A stretch of DNA of 51,873 nt from Actinomycetota bacterium (GTDB lineage: Bacteria > Actinomycetota > UBA4738 > HRBIN12), in assembly GCA_005884925.1 (NCBI GenBank), contig VAYU01000051.1, forward strand, positions 1 to 51,873. The letters are read 5' to 3'. Both the position numbers and the translations under genes were made by a program. Positions 16,880 through 26,969 of this stretch are shown one piece after another. The notes under the pieces are model-generated. The model was given only the letters and a program-made list of their open reading frames with translations. It did not search any database and was not told where the DNA came from. The first letter of the stretch is position 1, and every line of letters begins with the position of its first letter.

Positions 16880-19096
16880 ATGTCCTCGCCGGTGTCCCCC
16901 CTGCTCGAGCCGCTCAACGACATCCAGCGTGAGGCGGTCCTGCACACCGAGGGTCCGGTCCTGATCGTCGCCGGCGCGGGCAGCGGCAAGACCCGGGCGC
17001 TCACGCATCGGATCGCGTACCTGATCAGGGAGCATGGCGTCAGCCCGTATCAGATCCTCGCTATCACCTTCACGAACAAGGCGGCGCGGGAGATGGCCGA
17101 ACGCGTCGAGCGGCTGGTGGGCTCGGGCGTCGCCCGGAGCATGTGGATCTTGACGTTCCACTCCACGTGCGCCCGCATCCTCCGCCGGGAACACACGCAT
17201 CTCGGCGTCCCATCGAGCTTCACGATCTACGACGACGGCGATACCGAACGACTGATCGCCGGCATCCTGAAGGAGCTCGACGTCGACACGAAGCGGTTCT
17301 CGCCGAAGGCGATGGCCGCGGCGATCTCGAAGGCGAAGGATCGCGTGATCGCGCCCGATGCGTTCGCCCAGATGGCGCGTGGCGTACGAGCGGCGTAAGC
17401 ACGACGCCGGCGCGCTTGACTTCGACGACCTGATCAGCGAGACGGTTCGCCTCTTCCGGGACCACCCCGACGTGCTTCGCCACTATCAGGAGCGGTTCCG
17501 GTACATCCTCGTGGACGAGTATCAGGACACGTCGAGGGCGCAGTACGAGCTGGTCAACCAGCTGGCGAGCCTGTACCGGAACGTGTGCGTCGTGGGCGAG
17601 CGACGATCCAGAACATCCTCGACTTCGAACGGGACTATCCAGACGCACAGGTCTTCCTGATGGAGCAGAACTACCGCTCCACCGGCAACATCCTCGCGGT
17701 CGCGAACGCGCTGATCGAGCACAACACGCAGCGCAAGCCGAAGACCCTGTGGACGGATTCGGCCTCGGGGGAGCTCGTGGTCAGCTTCCGAGCGAATGAC
17801 GAGCATGAGGAGGCGCTGTTCGTCGCCTCGGAGATCCAGCGGCTCCGGGACGAGGAAGGACATCGCTACCGGGACGTCGCCGTCTTCTACCGGACCAACG
17901 CCCAGTCCCGCGTGATCGAGGACATCTTCATGCGCGTGGGGATGCCCTACCGCGTGTTCGGCGGGGTTCGGTTCTTCCAGCGCCGCGAGGTCAAAGACGT
18001 GCTGGGGTACCTCCGCCTGCTGCTCAACCCGCAGGACGTGATCAGCTTCCGTCGGGTCGTCAACATGCCGAAGCGCGGGATCGGGGATCAGACGGTGGCC
18101 GCGATCGAGGCCTTCGCGCGCGACGAGAACATCGACGTCATCGAGGCGTGCCGACGCGTCGACGAGATCTCACTGTTGAACGCGCGGGCGAAGGGAGCGG
18201 TCGCGGGGTTCAACCAGGTGATGATCGCGCTCGAGGGGCATCTGGCGGACGGTGCCGCGGCCGCGAGGATGGTCGAGCTCGCGGCGCAGGAGTCCGGGTA
18301 CCTCGCCGAGCTCGAGGAGGAGCGCACGATCGAGGCGCAAGGACGGATCGAGAACATCCAGGAGCTCTCGGGCGCGGCGATGGAGACCGCGGCTCGCGAT
18401 CCCGAGAGCGGCCTCGCCGGCTTCCTGGAGCAGGTGTCGTTGGTGGGGGAGCAGGACGAGTACGAGGAGGAGGACTCGAGCGTCACGCTCATGACGTTGC
18501 ACATCGCGAAGGGCCTCGAGTTCCCGGTCGTGTTCGTCGTGGGGATGGAGGACGGGATCTTCCCGCACTTCCGTTCTATGACCGATCAGGCGGAGCTCGA
18601 AGAGGAGCGCAGGCTCGCGTATGTTGGGATCACCCGAGCCCAGGAGCGCCTGTACCTCACGCACGCGTGGAGTCGGACCCTGTTCGGACAGACCAGCTAC
18701 AACCCGCCCTCACGCTTCCTCGGCGAGATCCCCGACCACCTCGTGGAGGCGAAGGAGTCCGAAACGCGGGTCCAACAGCGCTCTCGCCCGAGGTACGGCC
18801 GACCGCAGGAGCGCAACGGCGGGAAGAGCGGTGGGTACACGGTCGTCGGACTGCCGGGGCGGAGCGGCGAGGTTGCGGTCGAGCGGGGATGGAAAGCACC
18901 ATCGGTGCCCCCCATCCCCAAGCGGGAGACCCCGGCGGTCAAGGAAGGCGACACGGTCATGCACGAGCGGTGGGGCGAGGGCGTGATCGTGCAGATGACC
19001 GGCGACGGGGAGGACGCCGAGGCAACGATCCGGTTCGCGGAGGTGGGGGAGAAGCGCGTCCTGCTCGCGTACGCCCCCATGAAGAAGGTCGGATAG
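16880..19096 (+). pseudogene. pcrA: ATP-dependent DNA helicase PcrA/UvrD, broken by two small deletions
   Basis: An SF1 helicase of repair and replication-fork clearing, read in three pieces: frame 2 from ATG 16880 (motif I AGAGSGKT, ITFTNKAA) to about 17380, another frame from about 17379 (YERRKHDAGALDFDDL, Walker B LVDEYQDT) to about 17599, and the first frame again from 17600 (ATIQNILDFERDYP, QNYRSTGNIL) to 19096, including VTLMTLHIAKGLEF. At 17380 roughly 35-40 nt (length 2 mod 3) are missing compared with relatives. At 17599/17600 the family segment D-D-Q-S-I-Y-x-W-R-G (motif III) is absent, an exact loss of about 31 nt. The rest is well conserved, including the C-terminal module (VMHERWGEGVI). 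As an essential-type gene it may be intact in the organism with the deletions being sequence errors. Confidence 0.85.
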
Positions 19097-19106
19097 GAGG
19101 AGCACG

Positions 19107-21062
19107 ATGGCGGGCATGCAACCGGAGGACGTCTTCCGCCTCGCGAGCGCGGGCGATCCCCGCCTGTCACCGGATGGGGTGACCGTCGCGTATGTCGTCG
19201 CATGGGTGGATGAGGAGAGCCGAGAGCCGCGGAGCGCAGTCTGGGCGGTGCCGGTCGATGGGTCGACCGAGCCGCGCCGCCTCACGTTCGGTCCCAAGCG
19301 TGATGCAACACCTCGGTGGTCGCCCGACGGACGCTGGCTCGCGTTCACGTCGGTCCGGGACGGTGAGGTCGCACAACTGTACGTGTCGCCGGTCGATGCT
19401 CCGGGCGAGGCTCGGCGCCTGACCGATCTGAAGGAGGACGTGCAGGGCCCGGTGTGGGCTCCCGACGCGTCGCGCATCGCGTTCACGGCTCGCGACCACG
19501 ACCCGGACGATGACGTCGACGAGACCGCCCGGCGGCCCCCGCGCCGGATCGGCCGCCTCCAGTACCGGCTGGACAAGGACGGGTGGACGGTCCGACGGAC
19601 CCACCACGTGTGGGTCGTCGGCCTCCCCGACGGCGATCGCCCGATGCAGCTCACCTCGGGCGATTTCGAGGATCTGGATCCCACATGGGCGCCCGACGGG
19701 TCGCGCATCGCGTTCGTGTCGGCTCGCCACGACGACTGGGACCTCACGACGATGTCGGACGTGTTCGTCGTGCTGTCGTCGGGGGGCGAGCCGCAGCGGC
19801 TTACCGCGACCGACGGCGCCTACGCCCGGCCCGCCTGGTCCCCGGAGGGTAGCCGTATCGCCGCGTACTTCACACCGGGCGTGTTCGATGACCCTCGGCA
19901 CGCCCGGGTGGTCGTCCTCGATGCGGCCGGCGGCGAGCGCTCGGTGCTCACCGAGACCCTGGATCGCAATTGCCTGCCGTACCCGCCGATCCGCGAGCCG
20001 CTCTGGGACGGCGATCAGCTGATCTTCGCGGTCGAAGACGCGGGAAGGGTGCCGCTGTATCGGGTTTCCGCGGACGGTTCTTCGCAGCCACGGCCAGTCC
20101 TCGAACCGGACGGGTGGGTGACCGGCTACGATCTCGCGGCCGGCACCCTCGTGCACGCGCTCACGACCCCGATCCTTCCTTCGGAGCTCTTCGCAGGCGA
20201 CCGGCGTCTGACGGACGTTTCGCACACGTTCCGGAACGACGTTGCGCTGTCGGAGCCGGAGGCTTTCGTCGCGGTCGCGCCCGACGGCGCGAAGATCGAC
20301 GCCTGGGTGATGAGACCGGTCGACTTCGACGAGGAGCAGACGTATCCGACCGTGCTCAACATCCACGGCGGACCGTTCACGCAGTACGGCCAGCGGTTCT
20401 TCGACGAGTTCCAGGTCCAGGCCGGCGCGGGATCCGTCGTCGTGTACGCGAACCCGCGCGGGTCCTCGGGCTACGCGGAGGAGTGGGGACGAGCGATCCG
20501 AGGGCCGGTCGAGGGCGGCCCCGGATGGGGATCGGTCGACTACGACGACCTGATGGCGGTCGTCGATGAGGCCGTGAAGCGGTTCCGGTTCATCGACCCC
20601 GATCGGCTCGCCGTGATGGGAGGTTCGTACGGCGGCTACATGACGTCGTGGATCGTGGGGCACACCGATCGGTTCCGCTGTGCGATCTCGGAGCGGGCGG
20701 TGAACGACATGGCCTCGGAGGACGGCACCTCCGACCTCGCCGGCTTCTTCCGCGGCTACGTCGGAGCCGCGGCGTGGGAGGAGCCGGGGGCGTACGCGCG
20801 GATCTCACCGCTCTCCTACGCCGCGGACATGACGACACCGCTCCTGATCCTGCACTCCGAGGAGGATCTGCGCTGTCCCATCAACCAGGGTGAGCAGCTG
20901 TTCACCGTGCTTCGGAGCATGCGGCGCGACGTGGAGCTCGTTCGATTCCCCGCGGAGAGTCACGAGCTCACGCGGTCGGGGAGCCCGACACATCGCGTGC
21001 AGCGCTTCGGGATCGTGCTGGAGTTCCTCGACCGTCAACTGCGGGAGGGTGCTTCAACGTGA
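19107..21062 (+). CDS. S9 family peptidase (acylaminoacyl/dipeptidyl-peptidase type)
   Basis: A 651-residue serine peptidase without a signal peptide, predicted to cleave short peptides in the cytosol. The N-terminal ~400 residues form a beta-propeller with TolB/PD40-like repeats (RLSPDG, RWSPDGRWLAF, DPTWAPDGSRIAF, ARPAWSPEGSRIA). The C-terminal alpha/beta-hydrolase domain contains NIHGGPFTQYG and the triad S507 (GGSYGGYM), D587 (HSEEDLRCP) and H619 (AESHELTR). GGAGG lies 6 nt upstream of the ATG. It begins 10 nt after pcrA. Its end overlaps the convergent 21054 gene by 9 nt. Confidence 0.95.
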   Translation: MAGMQPEDVFRLASAGDPRLSPDGVTVAYVVAWVDEESREPRSAVWAVPVDGSTEPRRLTFGPKRDATPRWSPDGRWLAFTSVRDGEVAQLYVSPVDAPGEARRLTDLKEDVQGPVWAPDASRIAFTARDHDPDDDVDETARRPPRRIGRLQYRLDKDGWTVRRTHHVWVVGLPDGDRPMQLTSGDFEDLDPTWAPDGSRIAFVSARHDDWDLTTMSDVFVVLSSGGEPQRLTATDGAYARPAWSPEGSRIAAYFTPGVFDDPRHARVVVLDAAGGERSVLTETLDRNCLPYPPIREPLWDGDQLIFAVEDAGRVPLYRVSADGSSQPRPVLEPDGWVTGYDLAAGTLVHALTTPILPSELFAGDRRLTDVSHTFRNDVALSEPEAFVAVAPDGAKIDAWVMRPVDFDEEQTYPTVLNIHGGPFTQYGQRFFDEFQVQAGAGSVVVYANPRGSSGYAEEWGRAIRGPVEGGPGWGSVDYDDLMAVVDEAVKRFRFIDPDRLAVMGGSYGGYMTSWIVGHTDRFRCAISERAVNDMASEDGTSDLAGFFRGYVGAAAWEEPGAYARISPLSYAADMTTPLLILHSEEDLRCPINQGEQLFTVLRSMRRDVELVRFPAESHELTRSGSPTHRVQRFGIVLEFLDRQLREGAST

Positions 21063-22511
21063 GAGGCGCCGCAGGACGTTCCGGGTGATCCGCTCGACCG
21101 TGCCGTCACCGAGCCCGTAGGCCCAATCGGTCACCCCCGCGTTGAAGACCGTCCCGCCGCCCGGAGTCGTGAAGGCGCCGAGGACGGCGTGGTTGTGCTC
21201 CAAGCGATAGGCGTTCGTCTCCCATCCATCACCGAACACCGCGGCGGCGGCATGCTCCAGCTCCCCGGGTTCGTTCGCGTACCGTGTCGGCTGCTCGTCG
21301 CGCGTCCACAACCGAGCCGGCGCCGTGGCGAGCACGTCGAGCGTCTCGGGAGCGCCGTCCGCGTGTGTCGGGACCGCACGCCCATCCGCACCGGTGGTGA
21401 GATCGCACCCGTCGACCTCGTAGGCGACGATCGAATCGGCGAGGCCCAGCGCGTCCCCGTAGCGCAGCCGTGTCCCTTCGAAGATCCAATGCTCGGGACG
21501 GCAGACCGTATAGGCGCCCGAGGCGCGAGGGACGCCGAGACCGTAGCGCGAGTATCCGCCGCGCGTGAAGGTCAGGCCGATCGTCGAGGTCTCGGGTCGC
21601 CCGATGCGCCGGTCGGACCAGAGGCCGCTCAGCGATCGCTCCTGCGCCGTCCCGAGCACGGGATCCTCGTCGGCCCGGTACCTGTAGGAGGTCATCGCGC
21701 GCTGCCCGTCATCGAATCGGACCTGCCAGCAGCAGGTGTTCCCGCTGAAGATCGCGGCGTTCCCGCCGGCGGCGGTGAACGCATCGAGCCGGTCGCGCAT
21801 CCCCCATGACCAGTACTCGTCGTGGCCGACCGTCACGAACAACCGGTGGTCGTCCAGCAGCTGCGGACGCGCGTCGAGATCGGTCGAGATCGCGACGTCG
21901 ACGTCGAACCCGCTCCGCTCGGCCCAGTGCAGGAACGGCCGCTCCCAGTTCCACCACCCGGCGCCGCCGCTCCACACCGACAATCCGAGCGGCTCCGCCC
22001 ACTCGAAGAACCACAGGCCCTCGCGGTCCGGTAGCGGCTGCATCTTCCGCCGATGCGGCTCCGGCTTGACGAGGAACCCCGGGGCCAGCGGCCGTTCCGA
22101 GGAGACCCGCGCTCCGCCGGTATAGAGCGACGGTCCTCCCCAGTCGTTGTACGCGTCGTAGGTCGCCGTGGAAAGCACCATGAGGATCGGCGCCGCCTCC
22201 TGCGGGCGGGATCGGACCACGAAGAACGCGTCGGCACGCTCGTCGCCCGAGGTGAGGGTCACGGCGTAGTACCCGGAGCGCCAGCGTTCGCCGACCTGGA
22301 TCTCGAGCGCGGCCGGCCACCCGCAGCCGTTGGAGCTCGCATCCGCCGGCACGGCGTGGTGGCCGGCCGCGCCCCGACCGGACCACACGTCCTCGCGATC
22401 CGCGCCGTCGCGTGCGACCTCGACGGCGAACCCGCCGAGGTCGGTGGACGCGTGGATCGCGAAGGTCTCCCCGGGTTCGACCGACCTCGGCCAGCAGTAC
22501 GCCGCGAGCAT
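21054..22511 (-). CDS. N,N-dimethylformamidase beta-subunit-like domain protein
   Basis: A 485-residue protein. It opens with a beta-sandwich-like region (about 1-105, SVEPGETFAIHAST) and continues with the domain found in the large subunit of N,N-dimethylformamidase: TYDAYNDWGG, FLHWAERSGFDVDVAISTDLD, GHDEYWSWGMRDRLDAFTAAGGNAAIFSGNT-type core and an NCAGVTDWA-like end (FNAGVTDWAYGLGD). Most proteins with this domain are uncharacterised, so amidase activity should not be assumed. No small-subunit gene is adjacent. No signal peptide. The ATG has TAGTCT 6 nt upstream. Confidence 0.82.
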   Translation of the reverse strand: MLAAYCWPRSVEPGETFAIHASTDLGGFAVEVARDGADREDVWSGRGAAGHHAVPADASSNGCGWPAALEIQVGERWRSGYYAVTLTSGDERADAFFVVRSRPQEAAPILMVLSTATYDAYNDWGGPSLYTGGARVSSERPLAPGFLVKPEPHRRKMQPLPDREGLWFFEWAEPLGLSVWSGGAGWWNWERPFLHWAERSGFDVDVAISTDLDARPQLLDDHRLFVTVGHDEYWSWGMRDRLDAFTAAGGNAAIFSGNTCCWQVRFDDGQRAMTSYRYRADEDPVLGTAQERSLSGLWSDRRIGRPETSTIGLTFTRGGYSRYGLGVPRASGAYTVCRPEHWIFEGTRLRYGDALGLADSIVAYEVDGCDLTTGADGRAVPTHADGAPETLDVLATAPARLWTRDEQPTRYANEPGELEHAAAAVFGDGWETNAYRLEHNHAVLGAFTTPGGGTVFNAGVTDWAYGLGDGTVERITRNVLRRLSR

Positions 22512-22517
22512 CGCGGG

Positions 22518-22523
22518 AGACTA
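22518..22523 (-). promoter_or_regulatory. -10 box TAGTCT, leaderless start of the DMFase-like gene
   Basis: TAGTCT, 6 nt, ATG at 22511. The box lies in the first copy of a 12-bp direct repeat (22519-22530 and 22533-22544, GACTAGCGGAAG); the second copy contains the stop codon of the next upstream gene. Confidence 0.55.
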
Positions 22524-22534
22524 GCGGAAGGTGA

Positions 22535-22699
22535 CTAGCGGAAGAGGGCGAAGTATCCGGCGACCAGGATCACGATGCCGACGAGGACCGGGGCGACCAC
22601 CCACGCGAACCCGAGCCGGCCTCGGTAGGGACCGAGGGTCCCGACCTTCGTGGTCGGCTTCAATCCGGGCGGCCGGATCGTGATCCTCTTGCGTGCCAT
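22535..22699 (-). CDS. Small single-pass membrane protein (54 aa), unknown
   Basis: A 54-residue protein: a basic N-terminus (MARKRITIRPPG), a short soluble stretch (LKPTTKVGTLGPYRG) and one membrane helix (about 31-52, FAWVVAPVLVGIVILVAGYFALF). Similar short basic-plus-helix proteins are common in actinobacteria but I cannot name the family. The start is fixed by TAGACT 8 nt upstream on the minus strand; a longer frame upstream lacks sense. Topology would place the basic end in the cytosol. Confidence 0.65.
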   Translation of the reverse strand: MARKRITIRPPGLKPTTKVGTLGPYRGRLGFAWVVAPVLVGIVILVAGYFALFR

Positions 22700-22707
22700 C
22701 GATCTCG

Positions 22708-22713
22708 AGTCTA
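22708..22713 (-). promoter_or_regulatory. -10 box TAGACT for the 54-residue membrane protein
   Basis: TAGACT, 8 nt, ATG at 22699. Confidence 0.55.
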
Positions 22714-22758
22714 CGAGGCCGTCATCGGTCGACCGCACGAGGGTCGACCTTCGGTCCC

Positions 22759-22764
22759 TTGACA
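22759..22764 (+). promoter_or_regulatory. Perfect -35 hexamer TTGACA upstream of the BNR protein gene
   Basis: TTGACA is 55 nt before the ATG at 22819. A matching -10 is weak (CGTGAT/GTGATG at 17-18 nt spacing). GGGAGGGGAG follows 4 nt before the ATG, so this gene would have a leader. Confidence 0.35.
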
Positions 22765-22818
22765 CAGCGGCGCCAGGCTGGCGTGATGGTTCCCAGACAC
22801 AGCAGGGAGGGGAGAACC

Positions 22819-24444
22819 ATGCGGAACCATCGTTCGACGCGTCTGCTCGCAGCCGCGGCGCTTGCCTCGTTGGTGATCGTCACATCGCTGGTTGGGACCA
22901 GCGCGTCGGCCCACAAGGTCCCGCAGTGGGTCAAGCACGTCCAGCATTGGAACGGCGGCATCTCCAACGGTGTGCGTGAGCGCGCGGCGCAGGCGGCGGG
23001 CGCCATCGTGATCCCGCAGACCCTCTCCCGGGCCGCCGTGAAGATCGGATCGGCGGCGCTCGACAACGTCCAGATGAACGGGGACAGCGATCCGCCGCTC
23101 CCGCAGGATGAGCCCTCGATCGCCGAGAGCCTCGATGATTCGATGAACGCCGTGGCGGCGGCCAACGACTACACGGGTGACGGGTTCTGGATCGGGTCCA
23201 CGACCGACGGCGGGCAGACGTGGGCGAGCCAGTGGAAGGATCCGAAGTTCAGCTTCGACGGGGGAAGGTGCTTCGCGTCCGATCCTTCCGTGGCGTACAG
23301 CCTCCGCGACCACGCCTTCTACCTCTCCACCCTCTGCTACTTCTCGACGACGCCGGCATCGGAGATCCACGTGTGGAAATCGATCGACGGCGGAGCGACC
23401 TGGAGCTCGTCGCAACAGCCGGCGCTGGTGGTCACGAACCACGCGGCCGACGGGTCGATCGATGCCTCCAACTTCTACGACAAGGAGCTGATGGCGATCG
23501 ACAACACGCCCTCGAGCGCCCATTACGGTCGCATCTACGTCACCTACACGAAGTTCCACATGACCGGCGGCTCGTACGCCCGGAGCGACTACTGCCCGGT
23601 GCAGGCGGCGTACACGGACGCGATCCCGACGGCGGATCCGGCCGCATCGGATTGGAGTCACACCGCGATCGTGCCGGATGCTCCCGGTGCGAAGGGCACG
23701 GGGTCGTCCGCGAACCAGTTCTCCACGCCGCTCGTCGACGACCATGGAGCGCTCGATGTGGCGTTCGTGCAAGAGGACTGCAACACGAGCATCGACCGTG
23801 CGTTGTACTTCACCCGCTCGACCACCGGTGGCGCATCGTTCGGCGGGGTCGTTCGCGTGGACCAGCCCGGGTGGTTCGCGGACAACCCGAACGCGAACGA
23901 CAACCTCCCCGGCAAGGGAGACGTGCGCTTCCCGAACACGCCCTCCCTCGCCTACGACGCGACGCGCGACCGTCTCGCGCTGATCTACCAGAACAACGCG
24001 AACCGAACGGTCTCGGGCGCGGACATCTCGCTGCAATCGTCGAACGACTTCGGCGCCACCTGGAGCGCCCCCACGCCGATCAGCATCACGCCGACCGGCA
24101 CGGCGGCCCCACGTGATCAGTTCTTCCCGGCGATCGGGGTCGACCAGGACGGCATGTGGTTCGCGATCTGGCAGGACACCCGTCTGGACCCTGCGAACCA
24201 CCTGATCTCGACGTTCCAGGGTGAGTCCAGCGACGGCGGACAGACCTGGACCAACCACCTGATCTCGACGGCGTCGTTCGATGCACGGAAGTCTTTCTTC
24301 TCGTGCGGATGCTTCATCGGCGATTACAACCAGATCGCCGTCTCGTCCGCGGTCGTCCTGCCGGCGTGGACGGACGGGAGGGGCTCGCCACCGAAGCCGG
24401 CCGGGGACTCGAACGTCTGGACGAACGTGGAGATCCGGACGTAA
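22819..24444 (+). CDS. Secreted Asp-box (BNR/sialidase-like) beta-propeller protein
   Basis: A 541-residue exported protein. The signal peptide ([21 protein letters not shown]..) probably ends at TSASA-H near residue 31. Four Asp-box motifs (S-x-D-x-G-x-T-W) are visible: TTDGGQTW (~128-135), SIDGGATW (~188-195), SNDFGATW (~407-414) and SSDGGQTW (~470-477), which mark sialidase-type propeller blades. Catalytic sialidase residues (the arginine triad, Tyr/Glu) are not obvious, so a binding or structural role is as likely as hydrolysis. Paired cysteines near 168-175 and at the C-terminal CGCFIGDYN suggest disulfides. Start chosen by the signal peptide and the Shine-Dalgarno GGGAGGGGAG. Confidence 0.85.
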   Translation: MRNHRSTRLLAAAALASLVIVTSLVGTSASAHKVPQWVKHVQHWNGGISNGVRERAAQAAGAIVIPQTLSRAAVKIGSAALDNVQMNGDSDPPLPQDEPSIAESLDDSMNAVAAANDYTGDGFWIGSTTDGGQTWASQWKDPKFSFDGGRCFASDPSVAYSLRDHAFYLSTLCYFSTTPASEIHVWKSIDGGATWSSSQQPALVVTNHAADGSIDASNFYDKELMAIDNTPSSAHYGRIYVTYTKFHMTGGSYARSDYCPVQAAYTDAIPTADPAASDWSHTAIVPDAPGAKGTGSSANQFSTPLVDDHGALDVAFVQEDCNTSIDRALYFTRSTTGGASFGGVVRVDQPGWFADNPNANDNLPGKGDVRFPNTPSLAYDATRDRLALIYQNNANRTVSGADISLQSSNDFGATWSAPTPISITPTGTAAPRDQFFPAIGVDQDGMWFAIWQDTRLDPANHLISTFQGESSDGGQTWTNHLISTASFDARKSFFSCGCFIGDYNQIAVSSAVVLPAWTDGRGSPPKPAGDSNVWTNVEIRT

Positions 24445-24471
24445 GGGTCAGCACGACGCGGGAAAGGCGCC

Positions 24472-24518
24472 AGCGCTCAGGGTGCCCCGTCGGGTCCCGA
24501 CGGCGCACCCTGAGCGCT
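24472..24518 (+). terminator. Terminator hairpin after the BNR gene
   Basis: A 14-bp outer stem (AGCGCTCAGGGTGC / GCACCCTGAGCGCT) encloses an inner stem CGTCGG/CCGACG. TCGTTAC follows, and that sequence already carries the -10 box of the next gene (24523). Confidence 0.75.
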
Positions 24519-24522
24519 TCGT

Positions 24523-24528
24523 TACACT
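24523..24528 (+). promoter_or_regulatory. -10 box TACACT, leaderless start of the B12-binding subunit gene
   Basis: TACACT, 8 nt, ATG at 24537; the region where a -35 would lie is inside the terminator hairpin. Confidence 0.6.
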
Positions 24529-24536
24529 CGGGCGCG

Positions 24537-24944
24537 ATGGCTGAGAAGTACCGCATCGTCGTCGCGAAGCCCGGCTTGGACGGCCATGACCGCGGAGCGA
24601 AGATCGTCGCCCGCGCGCTCCGGGATGCGGGGTTCGAGGTGATCTACACCGGGTTGCACCAGACGCCGGAGCAGATCGTGGAGACCGCGATCCAGGAGGA
24701 TGCCGACGCGGTCGGGTTGTCGCTGCACTCCGGCGCGCACATGACGCTGTTCCCGAAGGTCGTCCGGCTGCTCCGGGAGCGCGGCGCCGAAGACATCCTG
24801 GTTTTCGGCGGCGGGATCGTGCCCGAGGCCGACATCGCGACGCTCGAGGGCGAAGGCGTCGAGCGGATCTTCACGCCGGGGGCCACCACGACCGAGATCG
24901 TCGAGTGGCTCCGCGGGCGTCTCGAACGGGCGCCGGCGGGCTGA
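24537..24944 (+). CDS. Methylmalonyl-CoA mutase B12-binding (C-terminal) subunit
   Basis: A stand-alone 135-residue cobalamin-binding domain, half of a split acyl-CoA mutase. It has the base-off/His-on motif D-x-H-x-x-G (D15, H17, G20 in GLDGHDRG), the S-x-L motif (S62) and GGG (91-93). Alone it has no catalytic barrel; it needs the large subunit, the best candidate being the gene at 43255. It directly precedes sucCD, whose substrate succinyl-CoA is the mutase product, so the three genes likely form one propionate-utilisation transcript. The upstream open frame is an extension without family similarity. Confidence 0.92.
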   Translation: MAEKYRIVVAKPGLDGHDRGAKIVARALRDAGFEVIYTGLHQTPEQIVETAIQEDADAVGLSLHSGAHMTLFPKVVRLLRERGAEDILVFGGGIVPEADIATLEGEGVERIFTPGATTTEIVEWLRGRLERAPAG

Positions 24945-24957
24945 TCCGGGGGACCGG

Positions 24958-26100
24958 ATGGATCTCTACGAGCACATGGGCAAGGACCTGTTCCGTGCCC
25001 AGGGCATCCCGACGCCCGCGGGCCGGGTCTGCCGGACCCCGCAGGAGGCGGCGGATGCGGCTCGCACGTTCGGCGGCTCGGCGGTCGTCAAGGTCCAGGT
25101 GCAGATCGGCGGTCGCGGCAAGGGTGGTGGCGTGGAGCTCTGCCGATCGCCGGAGGCCGCCGCAGCAGCAGCCGAGCGGATGATCCGCGGCGGCTTCATG
25201 GGGCACGTGGTCGACCGCGTCCTCGCGGAGGAGCTGCTCCCGATCGCGCAGGAGTTCTACACATCCATCGTGCTGGATCGGAGCACGGGCGGATACCTCG
25301 CGATGATGACCGCAGAAGGGGGCATGGACATCGAGACCCTCGCCCGCGAGCGACCGGAGGCGATCCGTCGCGTCCAGATCGATCCGCTCCTCGGCCTCCG
25401 CTCCTACCATGTCCGGGAGCTCACCGGGGCGCTCCCCGCCGGCGCGCGGGAAGGCGCACGCGATGTCGTTCGGAAGCTGTTCGAACTGTTCTGGGAGCGC
25501 GACGCCACGCTGGCGGAGATCAACCCGCTCGTGCTCCTCAGCGACGGCCGCGTGATCGCGCTGGACGCGAAGGTCACGATCGACGACAACGCCCTGGTTC
25601 GTCATCCGCATATCGCCGCGCTCGCGCCGGAGTTCCCGATCGACCCCGTCGAGAAGCGTGCGAAGGAAGCCGGTCTGCAATACGTCAAGCTCGACGGCGA
25701 GGTCGGCATCATCGGCAACGGCGCGGGGCTGGTGATGTCGACGCTGGACGTGGTGGCGCGCGCCGGCGCGAAGGCCGCCAACTTCCTGGATATCGGGGGC
25801 GGGGCGAGCGCCGACACCATGGCGACCTCGCTCGAAGTGATCCTGTCCGACCCGGCGGTTCGATGCGTCTTCGTCAACATCTTCGGCGGCATCACGAGAT
25901 GCGATGTCGTCGCGAACGGCGTGCTCGAGGCGCTCACGCGCGTCGATGCCACGGTCCCGATCGTGCTCCGTCTCGACGGGACCAACGCCGAAGAGGGCCG
26001 CAGGATCATCGACGAGGCGAGGCACCCCATGATCGTTTCGGTCCCGACGATGGACGACGCTGCTGCCGAGGCCGCGCGGCTGTCGCATGAGGCCGCGTGA
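24958..26100 (+). CDS. sucC: Succinate-CoA ligase beta subunit
   Basis: Beta (ATP-grasp) subunit of succinyl-CoA synthetase, which converts succinyl-CoA to succinate with substrate-level phosphorylation. The 380 residues are the normal length: start [15 protein letters not shown]-grasp loop [11 protein letters not shown] (43-53 region), EINPLVL in the metal site, and the C-terminal CoA-ligase domain [30 protein letters not shown]. It begins 13 nt after the B12-binding subunit; GGGGGA precedes the ATG. sucD overlaps its end by 4 nt. Confidence 0.97.
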   Translation: MDLYEHMGKDLFRAQGIPTPAGRVCRTPQEAADAARTFGGSAVVKVQVQIGGRGKGGGVELCRSPEAAAAAAERMIRGGFMGHVVDRVLAEELLPIAQEFYTSIVLDRSTGGYLAMMTAEGGMDIETLARERPEAIRRVQIDPLLGLRSYHVRELTGALPAGAREGARDVVRKLFELFWERDATLAEINPLVLLSDGRVIALDAKVTIDDNALVRHPHIAALAPEFPIDPVEKRAKEAGLQYVKLDGEVGIIGNGAGLVMSTLDVVARAGAKAANFLDIGGGASADTMATSLEVILSDPAVRCVFVNIFGGITRCDVVANGVLEALTRVDATVPIVLRLDGTNAEEGRRIIDEARHPMIVSVPTMDDAAAEAARLSHEAA

Positions 26101-26969
26101 GCGTTCTCGTCGGCGCCGACACGAAGCTGCTGGTCCAGGGCATGACCGGCAAGGAAGGCACGTTCCACACGCTTCGGAACCGCGCGTACGGGACCGACGT
26201 CGTCGCGGGGGTGACGCCGGGCAAGGGCGGGCAGGACGTCGAGGGCATCCCCGTCTTCGACACGGTTGCCGAGGCGGTCGACGCGACCGGCGCGAACACC
26301 TCGATGATCTTCGTCGGGCCGCGGTTCGCGGCCGAGGCCATCCTGGAGGCGGTCGACGCGGGGATCGAGCTCGTCGCGTGTATCACCGAGGGCATCGCGG
26401 CTCGCGACATGGCCGAGGTGCACGCGTACCTCAGGGGGTCAGCGACCACGTTGGTCGGCCCCAACTGCCCCGGGGTGATCAGCCCCGGGCTCGCGAACGT
26501 CGGCATCATCCCCGGCGAGGTGTGCGCGCCCGGACGGGTCGGGTTCGTGAGCCGCTCGGGCACGCTCGTGTACCAGATCGTCTACGAGCTCACCTCCAGG
26601 GGGATCGGCCAGTCCACGTGCATCGGGATGGGCGGGGACCCGGTGCACGGGATCGGGTTCATCGAGTCGCTCGCGCTGTTCGAGGGAGACCCGGACACCG
26701 ACCTGATGATCATGACGGGGGAGATCGGGGGGGATGACGAGGAGCGCGCGGCGTCCTCCATCGCCGAAGGCATCACGAAGCCGGTCGTCGCCTACCTCGC
26801 GGGGTTCGAAGCCCCGGTCGGCAAGCGGATGGGCCACGCGGGCGCGATCGTGACCGGGTCGAGCGGCACCGCGGCCGCGAAAGCCGAGGCGCTGGAGGCG
26901 GCCGGGGTGCAGGTGGCCCGGACCCCCTCGGAGGTCGCCCGGCTGGTGGCGGACCGGCTCGCCGGATGA
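26097..26969 (+). CDS. sucD: Succinate-CoA ligase alpha subunit
   Basis: Alpha subunit that binds CoA and carries the phosphohistidine. In 290 residues: the CoA-binding Rossmann domain ([20 protein letters not shown]), SRSGTLVYQ, and H247 in [10 protein letters not shown], the phosphorylated His. The GTG start overlaps the sucC stop (GTGA, 26097-26100), so synthesis is coupled. The next gene overlaps its end by 4 nt, extending the operon. Confidence 0.97.
   Translation: MSVLVGADTKLLVQGMTGKEGTFHTLRNRAYGTDVVAGVTPGKGGQDVEGIPVFDTVAEAVDATGANTSMIFVGPRFAAEAILEAVDAGIELVACITEGIAARDMAEVHAYLRGSATTLVGPNCPGVISPGLANVGIIPGEVCAPGRVGFVSRSGTLVYQIVYELTSRGIGQSTCIGMGGDPVHGIGFIESLALFEGDPDTDLMIMTGEIGGDDEERAASSIAEGITKPVVAYLAGFEAPVGKRMGHAGAIVTGSSGTAAAKAEALEAAGVQVARTPSEVARLVADRLAG

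Noticed and set aside
19167-20663. 498-codon minus-strand frame over the S9 peptidase
   Set aside because: Shadow frame rich in Arg/Asp/His, no domain.
22711-24258. 515-codon minus-strand frame over the BNR protein
   Set aside because: Shadow frame; the plus strand has a signal peptide and four Asp-boxes.
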